10,944 bases of DNA from an uncultured Oscillibacter sp. (GTDB lineage Bacteria; Bacillota; Clostridia; Oscillospirales; Oscillospiraceae), in assembly GCA_948435975.1 (NCBI GenBank), contig CAOJHG010000029.1:1-10944 (forward strand). Reading direction: 5' to 3'. Below the pieces are notes generated by a model, which was given only the letters and a program-made list of their open reading frames with translations, searched no databases and had not been told where the DNA came from. Positions 6,498 to 10,944 of the stretch are shown piece by piece. Position 1 is the stretch's first letter; each line of letters starts with the position of its first letter. A program made the translations under genes and the position numbers.

Positions 6498-7940
6498 ATG
6501 GATGGAAAGGGAATCGGCCGGTTTGGCAGCGCGGCGCTGGCCATCGTTTTGGCGGCGATGCTGCTGACCACCGCGGGAAGAGAGGGCAGCGCCTGCCAGC
6601 TGGAAGTGGAGAGCGTTTCCTTCACGGAGTCGGCAAAGCTCCTGCGGAACCCAAACCGGGGGTTTTTTCACCTGTACAGCCTATATCTGGAGGACGAGGC
6701 CCGGGATTTTGACGCCCTGGTGTCCGGTTGGTTCCGATACGACCAGGAGGCCACGCTGTCTTTGATTGAAATCAATCTGGCGGAGTACCGGGACTGCCCC
6801 ATCTCCGGAAAGGGCCTGGCAAATCTGGAGGAGCTGTTCAAGGCCCTGGCGAAGAAGGACAAACAGCTGATCATCCGCTTTCTCTACGACTGGGAAGGGA
6901 GCTCCCTGGAGAAGGAGCCGGACACGATGGGCCGGGTTTTGGCCCACATGCGGCAGCTTCAGCCGCTGCTGCGGACCTATGGAAGCCGGATTTTCTGCCT
7001 TCAGGGAATCTTTGTGGGAGGCTATGGGGAGATGCATCACTCGGCCTACCTCTCGGATGAACAAGTGCTGGCCCTGATCCGGCAATTGGAGAAGGTGACG
7101 GACGAGACCACCTATCTGGCGGTGCGGACCCCGGTCTACTGGCGGAAGATCACGAAGATCGCCGCGCCGGAGAGCGTTGGCCGGAAGAGCAGAATTTTGG
7201 CTGTCCGTTTAGGCCTCTTCAACGACGGCATGCTGGGTAGCAGCAGCGACTGCGGCACCTATGGCAGCGGGACGCTGGAAAAGAACGGTCCCAACGTGGC
7301 CTGGGAGCGGAAGGAGGAGCTGGCCTTCCAGAACGCTCTGGGCCGCCTGACGCCCAACGGTGGCGAGGTGACCTTGGATAACCCCTACAACGACCTGGAA
7401 AACGCCATCCGGGATATGGAAACCATGCACGTGACCTACATCAGCCGGGACCACCACGCCGGTGTGCTGGCCAAGTGGGAGCGGTCCAAGGTCACGGAGG
7501 ACAGCTGCTTTAACGGAATGGACGGCATTACCTACATGGAGCGCCGCCTGGGCTACCGGCTGGTGATTCGGGAGGCCCGGCTGGAGCACGACCGGAAGAA
7601 CGAGGCGCTGTCCGTGGCGGTGGACGTGCAGAATGTGGGCTTCGCCCCGGTTTACCGGCAGGCGGACGCCCAGGTGGTGCTGTGGAACGCCCAGGGAAAC
7701 CAACGGCGGGCCTATCCCCTCTCCCAGGATGTGCGGACGCTGGCAGGGGGAATGGATCAGGATCAGCGGTTGACGCTCCAGCTCAGTATTCCCTTGGCGG
7801 AGCTGCCGGAGGGGGAGTGGACGGTATATCTGAACTTGACGGACCGGGCTACCGGCCAGCGGATTTTCTTCGGCAATGATCAGGAGCCCGGGAAGTATGG
7901 CTACCGGTTGGGCAGGGCATTTCATGGGGGAGGCGTGTGA
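6498..7940 (+). CDS. Exported DUF4874/DUF4832 family protein, paralogue of the preceding gene
   Basis: The 480-residue protein begins with a basic stretch and a hydrophobic core (MDGKGIGRFGSAALAIVLAA then MLLTTAG), a classical signal sequence or anchor. The region EGSAC at 29-33 is a possible cleavage site; it is lipobox-like only in having a Cys after Ala, and the Arg-Glu before it argues against a lipoprotein. The mature part mirrors the previous gene: RNPNRGFF (R50-F57), RFLYDWEG (D131, E133), GGYGEMHHS (E178, H180), GLFNDGMLGS (D243), GGE (E290), YRLVIREAR and VDVQNVGFAPVYRQA. The barrel-like DUF4874 part is followed by the DUF4832 region and a beta sandwich. Conserved acidic residues suggest a carbohydrate-active protein working on the polymer outside the membrane, but no activity can be assigned from sequence alone. 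The two genes probably arose by tandem duplication. The stop at 7938-7940 lies two bases before the Stealth start. Confidence 0.87.
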   Translation: MDGKGIGRFGSAALAIVLAAMLLTTAGREGSACQLEVESVSFTESAKLLRNPNRGFFHLYSLYLEDEARDFDALVSGWFRYDQEATLSLIEINLAEYRDCPISGKGLANLEELFKALAKKDKQLIIRFLYDWEGSSLEKEPDTMGRVLAHMRQLQPLLRTYGSRIFCLQGIFVGGYGEMHHSAYLSDEQVLALIRQLEKVTDETTYLAVRTPVYWRKITKIAAPESVGRKSRILAVRLGLFNDGMLGSSSDCGTYGSGTLEKNGPNVAWERKEELAFQNALGRLTPNGGEVTLDNPYNDLENAIRDMETMHVTYISRDHHAGVLAKWERSKVTEDSCFNGMDGITYMERRLGYRLVIREARLEHDRKNEALSVAVDVQNVGFAPVYRQADAQVVLWNAQGNQRRAYPLSQDVRTLAGGMDQDQRLTLQLSIPLAELPEGEWTVYLNLTDRATGQRIFFGNDQEPGKYGYRLGRAFHGGGV

Positions 7941-7942
7941 AT

Positions 7943-8944
7943 ATGGAAGGGCCCATTGATTTTGTAATCACCTGGGTAGACGGGCAGGATGAAGCCTGGC
8001 AGCGGGAGCGGGCGAAGTACCAATCCAACGCCAGGGAGGACCATTCAGAGTGCAGCTACCGGGACTGGGGGCTGCTGCCCTATTGGTTCCGGGGGGTGGA
8101 GACCTTTGCCCCCTGGGTGCGGAAGGTTCATTTCGTCACCTGGGGGCATCTGCCCCCGTGGCTGAATACGGAGTGCCCGAAGCTGCATATTGTGCGACAT
8201 GAGGACTACATCCCAAAAGAGTTTCTGCCGGTGTTTAACAGCAATGTCCTGGAAATCTATCTGCACCGGATTCCGGGATTGTCGGATCGGTTTGTGTACT
8301 TCAACGACGATGTGTACTTGCTTCAACCGATGAAGCCAGACCGCTTTTTCCGGAATGGAAAGTCGGTGGATATGCTGGCGTTTCAGCCGGTGGTGGCGAA
8401 TCCGGCCAGTCCCGTTATGCCCTATTTGCTGCTCAATAACATGAGTGTGCTTTGTAAATATTTTCATAAGCGGGAGAATGTGGTCCGGCAGCCGGGGAGC
8501 TATTATCATGTGGGCTATCCGCCGCTGTACTTTTTCTATAATCTTTTAGAACTGGTGTTCCCTCTGTATTCCGGCCTGTACACCGTCCACGGTCCGTCGC
8601 CCTTCTGCAAGGAGACCTTTCGGGAGGTTTGGGAGAAGGAGACGGAATGGCTGACCAGTATGTCGAAAAACCGCTTTCGCGACAAGAGCGATCTGACGCA
8701 GTATCTGTTCCGGGAGTGGCAGAAGCTGTCGGGAAATTTTCAACCTCGGAATATAAAGCGTGATCTCTCCTATTATGACTTAGGGGACGATCAAAATCAG
8801 CTGCTTCAGGCTATCCGAATGCAGAAGAGCTCCATTCTCTGCGTCAACGATGCGGAGTCGGTTCAAGACGAGGAACGGACCCGGCAGGAGCTCCAGGAGG
8901 CGTTCCAACAGATTTTGTCGAAACGGTCTTCTTTCGAACGGTAG
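7943..8944 (+). CDS. Stealth-family sugar-phosphate transferase (capsular polysaccharide phosphotransferase)
   Basis: Stealth proteins transfer a hexose-1-phosphate from a nucleotide sugar, making phosphodiester-linked polysaccharides; relatives include bacterial capsule enzymes and animal GlcNAc-1-phosphotransferase. All four conserved regions are visible: CR1 IDFVITWVDGQD (5-16); CR2 from RDWGLLPYWFRGVETFAPWV (40-59) through HFVTWGHLPPWL and RFVYFNDDVYLLQP with N121-D122-D123; CR3 HGPSPFCKETF with the RFRDKSDL stretch; and CR4 SILCVNDAES near 287-296. At 333 residues it is a normal Stealth length. ATG 7943 is chosen because GGGAGG at 7928-7933 is nine bases upstream; GTG 7937 (two residues longer) is a close alternative at three bases. 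It probably acts at the cytoplasmic face during repeat-unit or polymer assembly, implying that the locus product carries phosphodiester bonds. Donor and acceptor are not readable. Confidence 0.93.
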   Translation: MEGPIDFVITWVDGQDEAWQRERAKYQSNAREDHSECSYRDWGLLPYWFRGVETFAPWVRKVHFVTWGHLPPWLNTECPKLHIVRHEDYIPKEFLPVFNSNVLEIYLHRIPGLSDRFVYFNDDVYLLQPMKPDRFFRNGKSVDMLAFQPVVANPASPVMPYLLLNNMSVLCKYFHKRENVVRQPGSYYHVGYPPLYFFYNLLELVFPLYSGLYTVHGPSPFCKETFREVWEKETEWLTSMSKNRFRDKSDLTQYLFREWQKLSGNFQPRNIKRDLSYYDLGDDQNQLLQAIRMQKSSILCVNDAESVQDEERTRQELQEAFQQILSKRSSFER

Positions 8945-8963
8945 GTGGGGGGTATGATATCGC

Positions 8964-10499
8964 ATGGCCAAAAGCAGGACAGAATATTCCGCCAGAAACA
9001 CCACGGTGTCGATGCTGGGAAGAATGATAACGATTTTGATGGGATTTTGTACCAGGGTTGTGTTCACCCATACCCTCAGCCAGGAGTATGTGGGAGTCAA
9101 CGGTCTGTTCTCCGATATATTATGTCTTCTCTCCATTTCGGAGCTGGGAGCGGGCACAGCCATTACCTATGCCCTTTACCGGCCTATTGCGGAAGGGGAT
9201 ATTGAGAAGCAAAAATCCCTGATGTGTTTATTCCGGCAGCTTTACCGGATAGTGGCCGGCATCATTTTAGTGGGAGGACTGCTGATTCTTCCGTTTATGG
9301 ATGTTCTGATCAAAGACACGCCGGAGATTGACCATCTGAACCTGATTTATCTGTTGTACCTGTGTAATTCAGTGTTGTCCTATACCGTGGTCTACAAGCG
9401 GACACTGGTGGACGCCCATCAACTCTCTTACATTGGCGTTTTGTGCCAAACGGCAGCCGGTATATTGCAGGGGATTCTCCAGATAACGGTGCTGTTGACC
9501 AGCCGAAACTTTGTCCTGTTTGTCTCCATCATTAGTTTGAGCACCCTGCTGAGCAACGCGGCGATTTCCATCAAGGCCGACCAACTCTATCCGTACCTGC
9601 GGGACCGGGATGTTCAGAAGCTGCCCGAGGAGGAGCGACGGGAGATTTTCCAAAATACCTGGGCGATGCTGATGCATAAAACTGGAAAAGCTTTGGTAAA
9701 CCATACGGATAATTTGTTGTTGTCTTCCCTGGTGGGGATTATCAGCAACAGCCTTTATTCAAATTACTATCTGATTATTTGCGCCATTAATGAGATTTTG
9801 AAACAGGCCTTTCAAGGCATTACTGCCAGCGTGGGAAACCTGGGAGTGGAGACGAACAAGAAGCGGGTCCATCGTATTTTCGAGACCACCTTCTTTCTGA
9901 GTCAGTGGATGCATGGCTTGGCGGTTATCTGTCTCTATGAGTTGATCGACCCCTTTGTCTCTCTGTTTTTTGGTCCAACCTATGTGTTCACCAAGGATGT
10001 GACCCTGGTCCTGTGCCTGAATTTTTACCTGACGGGGATGCGTCAGCCCACCCTGGTCTTCCGGGACTCCCTGGGCATTTTCTGGTATGACCGCTATAAA
10101 TCTCTGGTGGAAGCGGCCATTAACCTGGTGGCCTCCATTTTGCTGGGCCAGCGGCTGGGAACAGTGGGTATATTCCTGGGAACCCTGTTGAGCATCGTGA
10201 CGACCTCACTATGGGTAGAGCCGCTGATGCTCTATCGCCACTTTTTGGAAAGCTCGGTCTGGCCCTATTTCCGCCGCTATGGGCTTTACACCGCGGTGAC
10301 CTTTCTCCTCTGGTACGGTGAAGACCTGGTGTGCCGGAGGATTACCGGAGCGCCCTGGGGGGTGTGCATGAAGCGGCTGGCGGTTTGCGTTGTGGTGACC
10401 AATCTGGTTTACTGGCTTTTGTATCATCGGATGTGGGAGTTCCGTCTGTTGATGGAGAAGGGCCGGGGACTTCTGTCCCAGTACCGGAAGAGTACGTGA
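8964..10499 (+). CDS. Polysaccharide flippase, Wzx-like (MOP/PST superfamily)
   Basis: The 511-residue integral membrane protein has many hydrophobic helices over its full length, as expected for the ~12-14 helix oligosaccharide exporters. The N-terminus has the pattern usual in Firmicutes members: ARNTTVSMLGRMITILMGF, then FTHTLSQEYVGVNGLFSDIL and LSISELGAGTAITYALYRP. Further marks are NHTDNLLLSSLVG, SNYYLIICAINEIL, SVGNLGVETNKK, and the amphipathic loop LPEEERREIFQNTW. Its job is to move undecaprenyl-linked repeat units to the outer face, fitting its place after the sugar and sugar-phosphate transferases. ATG 8964 follows GGTGGGGGGT by about eleven bases, a weak but workable site; the gap after the Stealth gene is 19 bases. 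By eye it is less GC-rich than genes at 5.1-7.9 kb, partly expected from membrane-protein codons. It lacks the features by which I would call PelG. Confidence 0.93.
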   Translation: MAKSRTEYSARNTTVSMLGRMITILMGFCTRVVFTHTLSQEYVGVNGLFSDILCLLSISELGAGTAITYALYRPIAEGDIEKQKSLMCLFRQLYRIVAGIILVGGLLILPFMDVLIKDTPEIDHLNLIYLLYLCNSVLSYTVVYKRTLVDAHQLSYIGVLCQTAAGILQGILQITVLLTSRNFVLFVSIISLSTLLSNAAISIKADQLYPYLRDRDVQKLPEEERREIFQNTWAMLMHKTGKALVNHTDNLLLSSLVGIISNSLYSNYYLIICAINEILKQAFQGITASVGNLGVETNKKRVHRIFETTFFLSQWMHGLAVICLYELIDPFVSLFFGPTYVFTKDVTLVLCLNFYLTGMRQPTLVFRDSLGIFWYDRYKSLVEAAINLVASILLGQRLGTVGIFLGTLLSIVTTSLWVEPLMLYRHFLESSVWPYFRRYGLYTAVTFLLWYGEDLVCRRITGAPWGVCMKRLAVCVVVTNLVYWLLYHRMWEFRLLMEKGRGLLSQYRKST

Positions 10500-10574
10500 G
10501 GCCAAAAGGATAAGGAATTAAGTGGAATTCTATGCTATTTACGTTATTAATGGAGAAAGGGAAGGTGTAAAGGC
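10500..10574. other. 75-base AT-richer gap before the last glycosyltransferase
   Basis: The gap is visibly richer in A and T than the flanking genes. It includes TATGCT at 10531-10536, a partial match to a -10 box, but I see no clear -35 box at the right distance, so no promoter is called. GAAGGTG at 10561-10567 can serve as ribosome binding site for TTG 10575. No terminator-type hairpin with a T run is evident. Confidence 0.45.
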
Positions 10575-10944
10575 TTGCTGTCGGTAATCATTCCGATTTA
10601 CAATGCGGAGCGGTATCTGCGCCGCTGCGTTGAGTCGGTTCTCGATTCCGCCTATCCTGAATTTGAGCTGATTTTGGTGGACGACGGGTCCACCGACGGC
10701 TGTCCTTCCATCTGCCGGGACTTTGCCGAACGGGATTGCCGGGTCCGGGTATTCCGTCAGGAACACCAAGGGGTGTCGGCTGCCCGGAATCGGGGAATGC
10801 GGGAGAGCCGGGGCGAGTGGCTGATATTTGTTGACGTGGACGACCAGATTTCCAGAGACCTTTTGAGCCGGATTGTTCGGGAGGAACACTGGGCTTTGGA
10901 CCTTCTGTTCTTTGATTTTGCCGAAAGAGAGGAAGAGCTATCCC
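10575..10944 (+). CDS. GT2 glycosyltransferase, N-terminal part (runs past the right edge), TTG start
   Basis: The first 123 residues of a GT-A fold glycosyltransferase are present: SVIIPIYNAERYLRRCVESV at 3-22, LILVDDGSTDG with D36-D37, GVSAARNRG near 66-74, and FVDVDD with the metal-binding D87-x-D89. This is the common capsule-type inverting GT2, unlike the DPM1-like GT2 earlier in the window. The frame is closed by TAA at 10548-10550, and between it and the first motif no ATG or GTG is in frame, so TTG 10575 (or CTG 10578) must start translation. GAAGGTG at 10561-10567 lies upstream. A non-ATG start may lower its expression relative to the genes before it. Sugar specificity cannot be told, and the C-terminal half, which would show whether it has extra domains, is missing. 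Confidence 0.9.
   Translation, partial: MLSVIIPIYNAERYLRRCVESVLDSAYPEFELILVDDGSTDGCPSICRDFAERDCRVRVFRQEHQGVSAARNRGMRESRGEWLIFVDVDDQISRDLLSRIVREEHWALDLLFFDFAEREEELS

Noticed and set aside
6498..6600. Lipoprotein signal ending at Cys33 of the exported DUF4874/DUF4832 protein
   Set aside because: The residues before the Cys are G-S-A, with Arg-Glu just before them, instead of a Leu-type lipobox directly after the hydrophobic core; an ordinary signal sequence or anchor is more likely.
8142..8157. GC hairpin GGGGGC-ATCT-GCCCCC
   Set aside because: It falls inside Stealth conserved region 2 and encodes the conserved WGHLPPW stretch, so coding constraint explains it.
8918..8937. Short inverted repeat TCGAAA / TTTCGA at the end of the Stealth gene
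   Set aside because: Only six pairs with an eight-base loop, within coding sequence and without a T run; likely chance.
3081..10499. A Gram-positive Pel operon (PelF-like GT4, PelG-like transporter, PelA-like protein)
   Set aside because: The gene order and the Wzx-type flippase do not fit, and no PelD or PelE-like gene is seen. The resemblance of the anchored protein to PelA-type deacetylases is too weak to name the system.
10508..10536. Promoter with -10 box TATGCT
   Set aside because: Only four of six bases match and no -35 box is present at a proper distance.

Overview
The window is an internal piece of a long, single-direction (+ strand) surface-polysaccharide locus. It has nine protein genes that are complete or cut only at the left edge, plus a tenth cut at the right edge. 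GC-rich coding sequence, purine-rich Shine-Dalgarno sites of the AGGAGG type before most genes, frequent ATG/TGA overlaps, and the family content (DUF2304, DUF4874/DUF4832, Stealth, Wzx-like flippase) suggest a Gram-positive anaerobe of the Clostridia, perhaps a gut Oscillospiraceae-type bacterium. That placement is inference from style, not from a marker gene.

Layout: (1) 2-805, the C-terminal part of a multi-pass membrane protein with an outside domain. (2) 802-2676, a membrane-anchored extracytoplasmic protein of 624 residues with a Rossmann/amidotransferase-like N-terminal half and what may be a degenerate deacetylase-like middle. (3) 2693-3106, a small DUF2304 membrane protein. (4) 3081-4313, a GT4 (GT-B fold) glycosyltransferase. 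(5) 4303-5115, a GT2 of the dolichyl/polyprenyl-phosphate sugar synthase type. (6) 5096-6424 and (7) 6498-7940, two tandem paralogues of the DUF4874/DUF4832 family, the first without and the second with an export signal. (8) 7943-8944, a Stealth-family sugar-phosphate transferase. (9) 8964-10499, a polysaccharide flippase. (10) 10575 to the right edge, the N-terminal part of a second GT2. Six of the first seven genes overlap a neighbour or lie within about 20 bases of one. The only gaps above 50 bases are 6425-6497, which carries a near-perfect inverted repeat, and 10500-10574, which is AT-richer.

A reasonable working model is as follows. The GT2 of gene 5, helped by the DUF2304 protein, loads a sugar on a polyprenyl phosphate. 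The GT4, the last GT2 and the Stealth protein build a repeat unit that probably contains a phosphodiester. The Wzx-like protein flips it. The anchored protein of gene 2 and the exported DUF4874/DUF4832 protein act on the polymer outside the membrane. No polymerase is certain; the truncated first gene is the best candidate for a GT-C or polymerase-like membrane protein.

The least understood part, and the best candidate for something undescribed, is the set formed by gene 1, gene 2 and the two DUF4874/DUF4832 paralogues: large extracytoplasmic proteins of unknown chemistry next to a conventional lipid-linked glycan assembly line. I saw no tRNA, rRNA, CRISPR array, insertion sequence or convincing intrinsic terminator.
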